Source: Diaphorobacter limosus
GTDB taxonomy: Bacteria > Pseudomonadota > Gammaproteobacteria > Burkholderiales > Burkholderiaceae_C
Length of the DNA: 64,000 bases
NCBI RefSeq assembly: GCF_033100095.1
Contig: NZ_CP136921.1
Span: 156,501 to 220,500 of the forward strand
Reading direction: 5' to 3'
This document shows positions 1 to 9,523 of the stretch, one piece after another. Each line of letters starts with the position of its first letter. Position 1 is the stretch's first letter. The notes below the pieces were generated by a model. That model was not told the DNA's origin. It saw only the letters and a list, made by a program, of their open reading frames with translations, and ran no database searches. The position numbers and the translations under genes were made by a program.

Positions 1-566
1 AACACGCTGCGGATGCGCTCGTGCAGGCCCAGGCGCTTCAGGCCGGCGGCGGCGAGCACGATGGCGGCGTACTGGCCCTCGTCGAGCTTGCGCAGCCGTG
101 TCTGCACGTTGCCGCGCAGCGGCTCTATCTGCAAATCGGGGCGCAGCGCCTGCAGCAGCACCTGGCGGCGCAGGCTGGAGGTGCCGACCACGGCGCCCTG
201 GGGCAGCTCATCGAGCGTTGCGTAGTGGGGCGAAACAAAGGCGTCGCGCGGGTCTTCGCGCTCCATCACGCAGGCCAGGGAAAAGCCGGTGGGCAGCTCC
301 ATCGGCACATCCTTGAGCGAATGCACGGCGATGTCGGCCCGGCCTTCCTCCAGCGCCACCTCCAGCTCCTTGACGAACAAGCCCTTGCCGCCGACCTTGG
401 ACAGCGTGCGATCGAGGATCTGGTCGCCGCGCGTGGTCATGCCCAGCAGGCTCACGCTGTGGCCGCGCGCGGTGAGCAGGGCCTGCACATGCTCGGCCTG
501 CCACAGGGCAAGCTGGCTTTCGCGCGTGGCGATGACGATGGGGGGGAGGGCGCGGGCAGTGGTCAT
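1..566 (-). CDS. hemC: Porphobilinogen deaminase (hydroxymethylbilane synthase), N-terminal part
   Basis: The enzyme polymerises four porphobilinogen units into hydroxymethylbilane in cytosolic tetrapyrrole synthesis. About 188 residues are visible of a usual ~310; the C-terminal part, with the cofactor-binding cysteine, lies beyond the left edge. The start ATG is at 564-566 and the protein opens [20 protein letters not shown], the typical HemC N-terminus (TRESxLAxxQ). Further in, GTSSLRR and [15 protein letters not shown] are diagnostic substrate and cofactor-binding motifs. It is divergent from ppc across a ~110-bp intergenic region. Family assignment is firm. Confidence 0.95.
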   Translation of the reverse strand, partial: MTTARALPPIVIATRESQLALWQAEHVQALLTARGHSVSLLGMTTRGDQILDRTLSKVGGKGLFVKELEVALEEGRADIAVHSLKDVPMELPTGFSLACVMEREDPRDAFVSPHYATLDELPQGAVVGTSSLRRQVLLQALRPDLQIEPLRGNVQTRLRKLDEGQYAAIVLAAAGLKRLGLHERIRSV

Positions 567-676
567 GGGGAGAGTTTTTTCGGGCCCCGTGGACACGGCT
601 TGGGGCAGCAGGGGATGCTAGCATGCTGCGCTGCAGCACCCGCCATACCCACAGGCGCATCAGGAGACACCCGCGC

Positions 677-3529
677 ATGACCGCTCCCGCACGCAAGACA
701 GTAGAAGCCGCGCCTGCCGCAGCCCCGGCACGCAAGATCGACAAGGATCTGCCGCTGATCCAGGACATTCGCCTGCTTGGGCGCATCCTGGGCGACGTGA
801 TCCGCGAGCAGGAGGGCGTGGCCGCCTACGAGGTGGTGGAGCAGGTGCGCAAGCTCTCGGTGGCCTTTCGGCGCGACGCCGACCAGGAGGCGGATCGCGC
901 GCTGAAAAAACTGCTCAAGAGCCTGACGGGCGACCAGACGGTGAGCGTGATCCGCGCCTTCACCTATTTCAGTCACCTGGCGAACCTGGCCGAGGATCGG
1001 CACCATATCCGCCGCCGGGCCGTGCATGAGCGCGCCGGCAGCAGCCAGGAGGGCAGCATCGAGGTGGCGCTGGCGCGCCTGCGCTGGGCCGGCATTGCGC
1101 CGCGCACCGTGGCCCAGACCCTGGCCACCAGCTATGTGGCACCGGTGCTCACGGCCCACCCCACCGAGGTGCAGCGCAAGAGCATCCTGGACGCCGAGCG
1201 CGAGATCGCCCAGCTGCTCACCCAGCGCGACGACATACAGGCGCGCGCCCAGCTCTACAACAGCGCCAAGGACGCGCTCACGCCGCGTGAGCTGGCTGCG
1301 AACGAGGCCCAGCTGCGCGCCCGCGTGGCCCAGCTGTGGCAGACGCGGCTGCTGCGCTACTCCAAGCTCACGGTGGCCGACGAGATCGAGAACGCGCTGT
1401 CGTACTACGAGTCCACCTTTCTGCGTGAGATACCGCGCATCTACGCCGACCTGGAGCGCGAGCTGGGCGGCAACCAGGCCGTGGCCAGCTTTCTGCGCAT
1501 GGGCCAGTGGATAGGCGGCGACCGCGACGGCAACCCCAATGTCAGCGCCGACACCCTGGCCCTGGCCCTGCGCCGCCAGGCCGAGGTGGTGCTGCGCCAC
1601 CACCTGACCGAGGTGCACAACCTGGGCCGCGAGCTGTCGCTGTCCAGCAACCTGGTGCAGGTCACGCCCGAGATGCGTGCCCTGGCCGAGCGCTCACCCG
1701 ACACCAGCGAACACCGCAGCGACGAGCCCTACCGCCGTGCGCTTACCGGGATCTATGCGCGCCTGGCCGCCACGCTCACCGACCTGACCGGCGGCAAGGC
1801 CGCGCTGCACGCCGTGGCACCGCAAAACCCCTATGCCAGCGCAGCGGAGTTTTTGGCCGATCTGCGCGTCATCGAGGCCTCGCTGCAATCGCACCGCGGC
1901 GCGGTGCTCACGGCCGAGCGCCTGCACCCCCTGATGCGTGCCGTGGAGGTGTTCGGCTTTCACCTGGCAACGGTGGACTTGCGCCAAAGCTCGGATCAGC
2001 ACGAGAAGGTGGTGGCCGAGCTGCTGGCCAAGGCGCGCGTGCATGCCGACTATGCCGCCCTGCCCGAGGCCGAGCGCCGTGCGCTGCTGATGACGCTGCT
2101 GTGCGATGCGCGGCCGCTGCGCGTGGTGGGCGCGCAATATTCCGAGCTGGCGACAAGTGAGATCGCCATCTTCGAGACCGCGCGGCAGATGCGCGAGCGC
2201 TATGGTGCCGACGCGATCCGTCATTACATTATCAGCCACACCGAGACCGTGAGCGACCTGCTGGAGGTGCTGCTTTTGCAAAAAGAGGTGGGCCTGATGC
2301 AGGGCCAGCTGGATGCCGGCGCGCGCGCCGACCTGATCGTCGTGCCGCTGTTTGAGACCATAGAAGATCTGCGCAATGCCGCGCCCATCATGCGCGAGTT
2401 CTACCAACTGCCGGGCATCGCGCAGCTGGTGCGCGCGGGCGGCGGCGAGCAGGACATCATGCTGGGCTACAGCGACAGCAACAAGGACGGCGGCATCTTC
2501 ACCAGCAACTGGGAGCTGTACCGCGCCGAGATCGCGCTGGTGGCGCTGTTCGACGAGCTGAACGCCGGCCAGGCCGGTGCGCCGATACGCCTGCGCATGT
2601 TCCACGGCCGTGGCGGCACCGTGGGCCGCGGCGGCGGCCCCAGCTACCAGGCCATCCTGGCGCAGCCGCCGGGCACCGTGCGCGGCCAGATCCGGCTGAC
2701 GGAGCAGGGCGAGGTGATTGCCAGCAAATACGCCAACCCTGAAATCGGCCGGCGCAACCTCGAGACCCTGGTCGCCGCCACGCTGGAGGCCACGCTGCTG
2801 CAGCCCACCAAACCGGCCACCAAGGCCTTCCTGGAGGCGGCCGGACAGTTGTCGCAGGCCAGCATGGCGGCGTATCGCGCGCTGGTGTATGAGACGCCCG
2901 GCTTCACCGACTATTTCTTCAACTCCACGCCGATACGCGAGATCGCCCAGCTCAACATCGGCTCGCGTCCCGCGTCGCGCAAGGCCAACCAGAAAATTGA
3001 GGACTTGCGCGCCATCCCCTGGGGCTTCAGCTGGGGCCAGTGCCGCCTGACGCTGCCGGGCTGGTTCGGCTTTGGCGCGGCGGTGCAGGCCTTCATGAAC
3101 GAGCCGGACAAGGAGCCGAAGGCGCAGCTGGCACTGCTGCAGAAGATGTACCGGCAGTGGCCGTTCTTTCGCACGTTGCTGTCCAACATGGACATGGTGC
3201 TGGCCAAGAGCGACCTGGCGCTGGCTTCGCGCTACAGCGAGCTGGTGCCCGACGCGCGCCTGCGCAAGAAGGTGTTCGCGGCCATAGAGCAGGAATGGCA
3301 GCGCACGGCCGAGGCACTGACCCGCATCACCGGCGAAAAGCAGCGCCTGGCGGCCAACACGGCGCTGGCACGCTCGATACGCCACCGCTTTCCGTACATC
3401 GACCCGCTGCACCACCTGCAGGTCGAGCTGATACGCCGCTGGCGCACCGGCCAGGGCGACGAGCGGGTGCAGACGGGCATCCACATCTGCATCAACGGCA
3501 TTGCGGCGGGGTTGCGCAATACCGGGTGA
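677..3529 (+). CDS. ppc: Phosphoenolpyruvate carboxylase
   Basis: This anaplerotic enzyme carboxylates PEP to oxaloacetate. The protein is ~950 residues, normal for bacterial Ppc. The active-site motif [12 protein letters not shown] (His near residue 161), the block [10 protein letters not shown] (Lys near 603) and the glycine loop [14 protein letters not shown] are all present. An ATG further upstream at 623 is open in frame, but the ATG at 677 is preceded by AGGAGA at a good distance and begins the conserved-length protein. The C-terminus ends in the invariant NTG. It stops 12 bp before the convergent lipoprotein gene, and no clear terminator lies between them. Confidence 0.97.
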   Translation: MTAPARKTVEAAPAAAPARKIDKDLPLIQDIRLLGRILGDVIREQEGVAAYEVVEQVRKLSVAFRRDADQEADRALKKLLKSLTGDQTVSVIRAFTYFSHLANLAEDRHHIRRRAVHERAGSSQEGSIEVALARLRWAGIAPRTVAQTLATSYVAPVLTAHPTEVQRKSILDAEREIAQLLTQRDDIQARAQLYNSAKDALTPRELAANEAQLRARVAQLWQTRLLRYSKLTVADEIENALSYYESTFLREIPRIYADLERELGGNQAVASFLRMGQWIGGDRDGNPNVSADTLALALRRQAEVVLRHHLTEVHNLGRELSLSSNLVQVTPEMRALAERSPDTSEHRSDEPYRRALTGIYARLAATLTDLTGGKAALHAVAPQNPYASAAEFLADLRVIEASLQSHRGAVLTAERLHPLMRAVEVFGFHLATVDLRQSSDQHEKVVAELLAKARVHADYAALPEAERRALLMTLLCDARPLRVVGAQYSELATSEIAIFETARQMRERYGADAIRHYIISHTETVSDLLEVLLLQKEVGLMQGQLDAGARADLIVVPLFETIEDLRNAAPIMREFYQLPGIAQLVRAGGGEQDIMLGYSDSNKDGGIFTSNWELYRAEIALVALFDELNAGQAGAPIRLRMFHGRGGTVGRGGGPSYQAILAQPPGTVRGQIRLTEQGEVIASKYANPEIGRRNLETLVAATLEATLLQPTKPATKAFLEAAGQLSQASMAAYRALVYETPGFTDYFFNSTPIREIAQLNIGSRPASRKANQKIEDLRAIPWGFSWGQCRLTLPGWFGFGAAVQAFMNEPDKEPKAQLALLQKMYRQWPFFRTLLSNMDMVLAKSDLALASRYSELVPDARLRKKVFAAIEQEWQRTAEALTRITGEKQRLAANTALARSIRHRFPYIDPLHHLQVELIRRWRTGQGDERVQTGIHICINGIAAGLRNTG

Positions 3530-3541
3530 GCTTGCGCACCA

Positions 3542-4786
3542 TCAGCAAACCGGCCGCGCAAGGCCCTTGTTGGTTGCGTCCACGGTGCCCAGCAGGTTCT
3601 TCCAATAGCTGGGCAGGGCAGACCAGGGGCTGCCGATGGCCTGGTCGGTGACGTACACCAGGCCCGTGTTCATGCGCGGCCGGTTGGCGTCGGTCACCAG
3701 CTTCTGCATTTCGGAACAGGTGCTGGCGGTATGCACGAGCATGCCCTGGGCGGTGTTCTGCCTGTCGTAGACCCAGGTGTTGGCGGGCTGGGGGTCGGCG
3801 CCTTGGTAGCTGGTGGCGGGCCCGGTGTAGGTCACCAACATGTCGGCCAGGCCGGCATAGCTGGGGGCCGGGTAGGCGCCGGGGTTACCGATGACCTTCA
3901 GCCCCTTGTCATTGGCGTAGGCGTAGATGCCCTGGAAAAAGGCCCTGCGGCTGTCATCGGTGGCCATGCCGTCCAGAAAAATGCCGTCAAGTTGCCCGGG
4001 GTAGAGGGCGATGTACCTGTCGATGGTGACGGAGACGTCGGTGCTTGAAATCGCCGCATTGGCACCGCCGCCGGTGGCCACGTAGCCAAACACCTTGGCG
4101 CGGGGTTGCGCGGTCTTGAGCGCGGTGATGGCCGTGATGAGCTTGTCGTCGGCCTTGGTGATGGCGGCGGTCATGGTGCCGTTGCTGGCGTTGTCCGGCT
4201 TCACGATGACATTCATCGCCACATCGGGGTAGCTGGTGGCGCCGTCGGTGAGTGCCGTCCAGGCTGCCGCATTGGAGCCGGCGCTGAAGTAGGCGGGCAC
4301 CAGCAGTTCCAGCCTGTTGGGCACGGCGCGCACATAGCCGGCAAAGGTGGCGGCGGCGGTGTTGTTGGCCGCGGCCGTGGCCGTGATGCGCACGGCGCCT
4401 GTGGGCGTCGCGGTGGGGATGCTGAGCGACGTGGCTGCCAGCCCGCTGCTGTTCGTGGCGACCTGCACCGGGCTGACGCTGCCGGCGGTGGTCGTGAACG
4501 TAACCGTGAGGTTGTTGGCGTTGCTGCCATCGAGGCCTGCCTGGACGTTCAGTGCGCTGCTCAATGTGCCCCTGTCGAAAACGTTCGCTTGGGCGTTGGT
4601 GATGAAGCTCAAGCTGACGATGCCCGACGGCGGTGGGGGTGCTGGCGTGGTTGGGGCGGTGGATTTCTCCGTCCCGCCGCCGCAGCCCGCCAAGGCGGCA
4701 GTCAAGGCCAGCAGAGACGCGATGTGCGATGTGGTGTGCATGGTGGTCATGAGGAGGAAGGTGGATTCCCGCGGTGTTGCATTCAT
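3542..4786 (-). CDS. Lipoprotein with Ig-like and Spherulin-4 (GH135-like) domains
   Basis: A predicted lipoprotein of ~414 residues. The signal segment ends in a lipobox, ALAGC, followed by a Gly/Thr/Pro-rich linker. An Ig-like beta domain (roughly residues 55-150) rich in Thr, Ala and Val follows. The C-terminal ~240 residues look like a Spherulation-specific family 4 TIM barrel (LLVPAYFS, VFGYVATG, LDGIFLDG, KVIGNPG). Characterised fungal Spherulin-4 enzymes (Sph3, GH135) cut galactosamine-containing polysaccharide, so an exopolysaccharide role is possible. The usual acidic pair at the 'GIFxDE' position reads DG here, so activity is uncertain. The start is ambiguous among 4786, 4750 and 4741, since none has a strong ribosome site. 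Confidence 0.7.
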   Translation of the reverse strand: MNATPRESTFLLMTTMHTTSHIASLLALTAALAGCGGGTEKSTAPTTPAPPPPSGIVSLSFITNAQANVFDRGTLSSALNVQAGLDGSNANNLTVTFTTTAGSVSPVQVATNSSGLAATSLSIPTATPTGAVRITATAAANNTAAATFAGYVRAVPNRLELLVPAYFSAGSNAAAWTALTDGATSYPDVAMNVIVKPDNASNGTMTAAITKADDKLITAITALKTAQPRAKVFGYVATGGGANAAISSTDVSVTIDRYIALYPGQLDGIFLDGMATDDSRRAFFQGIYAYANDKGLKVIGNPGAYPAPSYAGLADMLVTYTGPATSYQGADPQPANTWVYDRQNTAQGMLVHTASTCSEMQKLVTDANRPRMNTGLVYVTDQAIGSPWSALPSYWKNLLGTVDATNKGLARPVC

Positions 4787-4902
4787 GTTGCTGTTGTGAC
4801 CGCATGCTAATAGTGCTTGAGGCATCGAAACCGCCGCTTTGAACGGGAAACCCGGCGTTGTTGTGTCGATTGCCCCGGGACTCCATCCCTATCATCGGGA
4901 TC

Positions 4903-5631
4903 ATGTTTTCATCCATCCACCGCGCCTCGGTTCATGCGGCTGTGCTGGCGGCGACTCTGCTGGCCGGTTGCAGCAACCTGGACGTCCCGCGCGCCGACAA
5001 CTACCCGGCCACCGGGCAGAAGAAAGCGCGTGCCGTGCATCATTGGGATGTGCTGGCCGACGACGTGGCCGCACGCGTGGCAGAGAAGACGGCCGCCTGG
5101 CCCGAGGGTGGACAGCCCATCCATGTCACGGTAGCCGACAACTCCAGTTTCAACCAGGGCTTTCTTAAGCTTCTGCGGGTGCGCCTGCTCAATAAGGGGG
5201 TGGCACTGTCCACCGGGCCGTCGGCGCTGGAGCTGGAGGTTCAGACGCAATTGGTGCAGCACCAGGCAGGGGTTCCAAGCAACCTGCCTATTCCAACGCC
5301 CTGGACTCTGCTGGGCAGCGGCGTAGGTGTGTGGCGTGATTGGGAAACGCATTACTCCGATCGTGTCTTGCTGCCAGGCGTGGCCACCGCCATCGGCCTG
5401 GGGGCGGGTCTGGCCATGGATCTGGCCCAGCGCCACACCCAGGGCGCCGCGGCGGGCGGCCCCACGCGCACCGAGGTGCTCATCACCACCACCCTCAAGA
5501 CCCAGGATCGCTATCTGGCGGGGTCGGCAGACATGTACTACATCGAACGTGCGGATGCGGCGCTCTACCAGCCCGAGCTGCCGCCGCCGGCGCCTGCGCC
5601 GCTGCGCACCTGGAAGGTGGTGGCGCCATGA
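4903..5631 (+). CDS. Hypothetical lipoprotein preceding a FlgO-like protein
   Basis: A ~242-residue protein of unknown function. The N-terminus MFSSIHRASVHAAVLAATLL ends in lipobox LAGC, so it should be an envelope lipoprotein. Near residues 130-170 a Gly/Ala-rich hydrophobic stretch (PGVATAIGLGAGLAMDLAQ) could be an amphipathic or membrane-touching segment. The stop overlaps the next start as ATGA at 5628-5631, indicating translational coupling with the FlgO-like gene. I chose the ATG at 4903, which gives a standard lipoprotein signal; the upstream in-frame ATG at 4858 would add 15 unlikely residues. I do not recognise a named family. Confidence 0.7.
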   Translation: MFSSIHRASVHAAVLAATLLAGCSNLDVPRADNYPATGQKKARAVHHWDVLADDVAARVAEKTAAWPEGGQPIHVTVADNSSFNQGFLKLLRVRLLNKGVALSTGPSALELEVQTQLVQHQAGVPSNLPIPTPWTLLGSGVGVWRDWETHYSDRVLLPGVATAIGLGAGLAMDLAQRHTQGAAAGGPTRTEVLITTTLKTQDRYLAGSADMYYIERADAALYQPELPPPAPAPLRTWKVVAP

Positions 5632-6170
5632 AACGCCGTGCGGCCCTGGCTGCCGCTGTGCTGGCATGCGCCTGCGCGTTGCAGGGTTGCGCGCAGTATT
5701 ACTACGGCGACCGGTCCGCAGTGGCGCCGGTTGACCTGGTGGCCAGCAATCATGGGGCTGCCGATGCCTTGCTGGAGCAGGTGGCGCTGAATGCCGAGCA
5801 GCCCGTGCTCGTGTCCACCGTGGTGCAACTCGATCGGCTGGGCGAATCCTCGCGCCTGGGGCGTTTGATCTCCGAGCAGCTGGCCGGCCGCCTGGCCCGG
5901 CGCGGCCTGCGCGTGACCGAGCTGCGCCTGCGCGAGACGCTGGCCCTGCGGCCACGCCAGGGTGAGTTGCTGCTCTCGCGCGAGGTGGGCGAGGTCAGCC
6001 AGGCGCAGGCCGCCCAGGCCGTGCTGGTGGGAACCTATGCGGCCGCCTCTCAGGCGGTATACGTGAGCCTCAAGCTCGTGAGCCCGCATGGCAATGCCGT
6101 GCTGGCGGCGCATGACTATGCGCTGCCCATGGATGGGAATGTGCGCGGTCTGCTGGTCGGGGAATATTGA
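5628..6170 (+). CDS. FlgO-family outer-membrane lipoprotein
   Basis: A ~180-residue lipoprotein: signal MKRRAALAAAVLACACALQ, then lipobox LQGC. The mature part (STVVQLDRLGESSRLGRLIS, EQLAGRLARRG, LRLRETL, LLLSREV, LVGTYA) fits the FlgO domain, in which a pair of proteins forms an outer-membrane component. FlgO proper belongs to flagellar assembly in Vibrio, but many homologues lie outside flagellar loci and are uncharacterised. It is coupled to the preceding lipoprotein gene by a 4-bp overlap, so the pair probably acts together in the outer membrane. Confidence 0.75.
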   Translation: MKRRAALAAAVLACACALQGCAQYYYGDRSAVAPVDLVASNHGAADALLEQVALNAEQPVLVSTVVQLDRLGESSRLGRLISEQLAGRLARRGLRVTELRLRETLALRPRQGELLLSREVGEVSQAQAAQAVLVGTYAAASQAVYVSLKLVSPHGNAVLAAHDYALPMDGNVRGLLVGEY

Positions 6171-6245
6171 AGCGATCGTCGGCAGGCCTTGGATGCATGG
6201 GGCAAGGCCGCCACGGCTGCAAACGGCGCTATGATCGCGCGCATT

Positions 6246-6434
6246 GGTCGGGAGAGACCGCTGGGCATCCCAACCCAGTGGCGCCGAAGGAGCAACCGCC
6301 CCGGAAACTCTCAGGCAAAAGGACCGGCCAGTTCATGACACTCTGAAGAGCGGGCGGATTCGTCATCCTCCCCACCGCAGGAGCAAGCACCCCGCAGCGG
6401 CGCGGGTGCGAATCTCTCAGGTTCCAAACAGAGG
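6246..6434 (+). promoter_or_regulatory. Tandem glycine riboswitch
   Basis: Two glycine aptamers lie end to end in the 5' leader of the downstream oxidase gene. Aptamer 1 (about 6246-6325) carries GGGAGAGACC, GCGCCGAAGGAGCAA and AACTCTCAGGCAAAAGGACC. Aptamer 2 (about 6336-6434) carries the AGGAGCAAGCACCC core and AATCTCTCAGGTTCCA, closing with GAGGGGG. Aptamer 2 ends ~58 bases before the ATG at 6492. No terminator-like U-run is obvious, so control could be at translation or through a less visible expression platform. Confidence 0.93.
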
Positions 6435-6491
6435 GGGCGTGCGGCATGCATGTTGCCGTCGCACTCCACCCTTCCGACGTTTGGAGCTTTC

Positions 6492-7766
6492 ATGAAATCA
6501 ATCGCTGTCATCGGCGGTGGCATCACCGGCGTTACCTCGGCCTACGCGCTTGCCAGGCGCGGCTTTTCCGTCACCCTGTTCGAGCAGCATCGCTATGCGG
6601 CGATGGACACCTCGTTTGCCAATGGCGGCCAGCTGTCTGCCTCGAATGCCGAGGTCTGGACGCACGGCTCGACCATCCTCAAGGGCCTGAAGTGGATGTT
6701 GCGCGGCGATGCGCCGCTGCTGGTCAACCCGCGCCCGACCTGGCACAAGCTGTCGTGGTTTGCCGAGTTCATTGCCCACATACCGAAATATCGAGAGAAC
6801 ACCATTGCCACGGCACGCATGGCGATTGCCGCGCGCCAGCACCTGTTTGCCTGGGCCGAGGCCGAGGGCGTGGAGTTCGATCTGAAAAAGCAGGGCATCC
6901 TGCACATCTACCGTGATCGCAAAGGCTTTGATCATGCGGGCCAGGTCTCCAGGCTGCTGGCCGCCGGTGGACTGGAGCGGCGTGCCGTGACGCCCGAGGA
7001 AATGCGGCAGATCGAACCCACGCTGGCGGGCGATTTCTTTGGTGGCTACTTCACCGAGAGCGACTCCACCGGCGACATCCACAAGTTCACCACCGGCCTG
7101 GCTGCGGCGTTTGAACGCCATGGTGGGCGCTGCCTGTTTGGCGCGCTGGTCAAGGGCGTGGCCAGCAATAGCGGGGGCGCAACCGTTGACTTCGAGTGCG
7201 ACGGCGTCACGGAGCGCCGGCATTTCGACGCCATGGTCGTCTGTGCAGGCATTGGCAGCCGTGCGCTGGCCACGCAGCTGGGTGACCGCATCAACATCTA
7301 CCCGGTCAAGGGCTATTCCATCACCGTCAATCTTCTGGATCAACCGAGCCAGCAGGCCGCGCCCACCGTGAGCCTGCTCGATGATGAGACCAAGCTGGTC
7401 ACCAGCCGCCTGGGACAGGATCGGTTCCGGGTGGCTGGCACCGCGGAGTTCAATGGCGCCAATCGCGATATTCGCGCCGACCGCATCCAGCCGCTGATCA
7501 ACTGGGTGAACCAGTGCTTTCCGGATGTCAGCACGCGCCAGGTCGTACCCTGGGCCGGCTTGCGTCCCATGACGCCGAGCATGCTGCCGCGCGTGGGCCC
7601 GGGCGCCCGGCCGAACGTGTTCTACAACACCGGCCATGGCCACCTGGGCTGGACGCTGTCGGCCGCGACGGCGGACATGCTGGCCGACATGGTGTGCGCC
7701 GCAAGCCGTGCGCGCAGCGCCAGCGTGGTGGCCGTGGGCCAGGCGCCGCTGGCGCAGGAGGGCTAG
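6492..7766 (+). CDS. dadA: DadA-family FAD-dependent D-amino-acid dehydrogenase / glycine oxidase-like
   Basis: A membrane-peripheral flavoprotein of ~424 residues predicted to oxidatively deaminate D-amino acids or glycine. The N-terminal Rossmann motif IAVIGGGITGVTSAYALARR and the DadA-type block TSFANGGQLSAS are followed by a substrate domain and a C-terminal FAD-closing motif PMTPSMLPRVG...NTGHGHLGW. The ATG at 6492 follows GGAG; an in-frame ATG at 6450 would start right behind the riboswitch. Because a glycine riboswitch controls the leader, glycine itself (or glycine load) is a likely cue and perhaps a substrate. The stop lies 7 bp from the convergent flhC stop. Confidence 0.88.
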   Translation: MKSIAVIGGGITGVTSAYALARRGFSVTLFEQHRYAAMDTSFANGGQLSASNAEVWTHGSTILKGLKWMLRGDAPLLVNPRPTWHKLSWFAEFIAHIPKYRENTIATARMAIAARQHLFAWAEAEGVEFDLKKQGILHIYRDRKGFDHAGQVSRLLAAGGLERRAVTPEEMRQIEPTLAGDFFGGYFTESDSTGDIHKFTTGLAAAFERHGGRCLFGALVKGVASNSGGATVDFECDGVTERRHFDAMVVCAGIGSRALATQLGDRINIYPVKGYSITVNLLDQPSQQAAPTVSLLDDETKLVTSRLGQDRFRVAGTAEFNGANRDIRADRIQPLINWVNQCFPDVSTRQVVPWAGLRPMTPSMLPRVGPGARPNVFYNTGHGHLGWTLSAATADMLADMVCAASRARSASVVAVGQAPLAQEG

Positions 7767-7773
7767 TCTTTTA

Positions 7774-8313
7774 TCAGTGCAGGGTCAATGCACCTGCGCT
7801 CTTGCTCTTGCCGGCGCGTGCCGGCGGGTTGCACAGGCCGCAGGTGTAGTGGCGGTTCTCGTACAGCTCGGTGACGAACTGGCCGCTGCACTGCGAGCAT
7901 TTGGTGCGCGTGAGCATGCCGGCATCGACGAACTTGATCAGGCGCCAGGCGCGCGTGAAGGACAGCAGGGGCTCGATCTCGGCGGCCGCCACCTGCTCGT
8001 TGTACAGGCGGTAGGCCTTGGTCAGCAGCTCCACGCTGTCCAGGCTCACGCCCTTGGACAGGTACTCGTAGATGTTCAGGAACAGCGAGCTGTGGATGTT
8101 CTCCTGCCAGGTCAGGAACCAGTCGGTGGAAAACGGCAGCTGGCCCTTGGAGGGCGACTTGCCCGCGATCTCCTTGTACAGGCGGATCAGGCGCTCGTAC
8201 GACAGCGTGGTCTCGGACTCCAGCACCTGCATGCGGGCGCCCATCTCGATCAACATGGCGGCGCGTTCGATTTGCTTGGACTCGTTGAGGACGCTCTTGA
8301 CGGGTGCGGACAT
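7774..8313 (-). CDS. flhC: Flagellar master transcriptional activator subunit FlhC
   Basis: This is a subunit of the FlhD4C2 complex that activates class II flagellar genes. The 179-residue protein has the FlhC zinc-binding cysteines CSQC...CGLC near residues 137-160 and the conserved core ERLIRLYKEIAGKSPSKGQL. The ATG at 8311-8313 gives the standard N-terminus MSAPVKSVLNESKQIE. It lies downstream of flhD with a 43-bp gap, forming the flhDC operon. No other flagellar gene is in the window. Confidence 0.96.
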   Translation of the reverse strand: MSAPVKSVLNESKQIERAAMLIEMGARMQVLESETTLSYERLIRLYKEIAGKSPSKGQLPFSTDWFLTWQENIHSSLFLNIYEYLSKGVSLDSVELLTKAYRLYNEQVAAAEIEPLLSFTRAWRLIKFVDAGMLTRTKCSQCSGQFVTELYENRHYTCGLCNPPARAGKSKSAGALTLH

Positions 8314-8356
8314 GGCGGGCTTTCGTTGGCTTGGGGGCGGTGCAGGGGGGCTTGGC

Positions 8357-8686
8357 TCAGAGCACTTCGGAGACACGGCTGGCCATCAGGATGTTGGCGT
8401 GCAGCGTGTTCGTGGCCTCGTTGATCGACTTGCGCGGCGTGTTGTGGTTGGTCAGCAAGCTCCACACCAGGTCGTCGTCCACGCGGAAGCCGCACAGCAG
8501 CGTGTTGCGCGAGGCCAGCTTGAGCACCTGGGCCGCGGACAGCGATGCCAGAATGTCGGCCGCATCTTCGTTGATGCCCAGACGGAACACGGCTTCGGCC
8601 TTGTCCTGGCGGATCAGGGTCTGGGCCAGCATCAGGTAAGTGAGGTTGGCTTCGCGGATTTCGGCGAGAAGTTGTTCGGAGGTCAT
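8357..8686 (-). CDS. flhD: Flagellar master transcriptional activator subunit FlhD
   Basis: Partner of FlhC in the hetero-hexameric flagellar activator. At 109 residues it matches the family length, with conserved segments EIREANLTYLMLAQ, RLGINEDAADILASLS and the Cys in TLLCGFR that forms an inter-subunit disulfide in characterised FlhD. It is the first gene of flhDC. The ~225 bp upstream, up to the bacterioferritin gene, must hold the promoter and also contain the bfr terminator. A clear promoter could not be assigned by eye. Confidence 0.96.
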   Translation of the reverse strand: MTSEQLLAEIREANLTYLMLAQTLIRQDKAEAVFRLGINEDAADILASLSAAQVLKLASRNTLLCGFRVDDDLVWSLLTNHNTPRKSINEATNTLHANILMASRVSEVL

Positions 8687-8866
8687 GGGTCAATCCTTTC
8701 CAGTGGTGGATCGCTTGCAACTGGTTGCATGTGTTGCGTGATCCGTTGAAATGGATTGTGAAACCCGGCCAAAAGAAAATGAAGTCGGGGTTCGGCGCTG
8801 CGTGCCGTCCGCTTGTCTGACGCCCTTTGTAGGAGTTTGCCTTACATCGCTGTCGGCATGCGGGCG

Positions 8867-8890
8867 TAAAAAAACGGGCCGCAGCCCGTT
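8867..8890 (-). terminator. Rho-independent terminator of bfr
   Basis: On the minus strand a 7-bp perfect stem (AACGGGC / GCCCGTT, loop TGCG) is followed directly by seven T residues. It lies 22 bp downstream of the bfr stop and upstream of flhD, separating the two transcription units. Confidence 0.9.
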
Positions 8891-8912
8891 GTGTAGTGAG
8901 GCAGGTTCGGTG

Positions 8913-9389
8913 TCAGTCGGCATCGCCCATTTGCGACTGCAGGTAGTTGTGCAGGCCCACCTTGTCCACGAGCTCGATCTGCGTTTCCAGAAAATCGATG
9001 TGCTCCTCGGTGTCCTCCAGAATGTCCTGCAGCAGGTCGCGCGAGACATAGTCGCGCACCGACTCGCAGTAGGCGATGCCCTCCTTGATGGTGGTCTGTG
9101 CGCCGCGCTCCGCGCGCAGGTCACATTCCAGGATCTCGGGCACATCCTCTCCGATCTGCAATTTCGCCAGGTCTTGTAGATTGGGCAGACCGTCGAGCAT
9201 GAAGATGCGCTCCATCAGCTTGTCGGCATGCTTCATCTCACCGATCGACTCCTCGTACTCCTTCTTCGCCAGCCTGTCGAAACCCCAGTGCTTGAGCATG
9301 CGGTAATGCACGTAGTACTGGTTGATCGCGGTGAGTTCGTTCTTGAGCTGGGCCTGCAGGTGGGCAATGGCTTGTGCGTCGCCTTTCAT
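8913..9389 (-). CDS. bfr: Bacterioferritin
   Basis: A heme-containing iron-storage protein that forms 24-mer cages and oxidises Fe(II). The protein is 158 residues, the standard length. All ferroxidase ligands are at canonical positions (Glu18, Glu51, His54, and later Glu and Glu-x2-His in EDTEEHID), and Met52, the inter-subunit heme ligand, is present in GEMKHAD. The ATG at 9387-9389 is preceded on the minus strand by AGGAG. It is divergent from ahpC, so iron storage and peroxide defence genes sit back to back. Confidence 0.97.
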   Translation of the reverse strand: MKGDAQAIAHLQAQLKNELTAINQYYVHYRMLKHWGFDRLAKKEYEESIGEMKHADKLMERIFMLDGLPNLQDLAKLQIGEDVPEILECDLRAERGAQTTIKEGIAYCESVRDYVSRDLLQDILEDTEEHIDFLETQIELVDKVGLHNYLQSQMGDAD

Positions 9390-9486
9390 GGGGGGGGCTC
9401 CTGGTTGTCGGGGGAAGAGCCACATTGTGATCCACTTCGCATGGGCCTGGAGACATGCGGGCCGGAATGTGTGCCGGGGAACTTTT

Positions 9487-9523
9487 ATAGATTTGAACAA
9501 TCAAACCAATGAATTCAATTGAT
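9487..9523 (+). promoter_or_regulatory. Candidate OxyR site upstream of ahpC
   Basis: Two 15-base half-sites separated by 7 bases partially match the OxyR pattern (ATAG-n-T-n3-A-n-CTAT). The first half (9487-9501, starting ATAGAT) matches well; the second (9509-9523) keeps the T..A core but not the ends. It lies ~70 bases before ahpC in the bfr-ahpC divergent region, where OxyR control is common. It is assigned by eye only. Confidence 0.35.

Noticed and set aside
1694..3484. A 596-codon minus-strand frame opposite ppc
   Set aside because: Antisense shadow of ppc with no start context or family.
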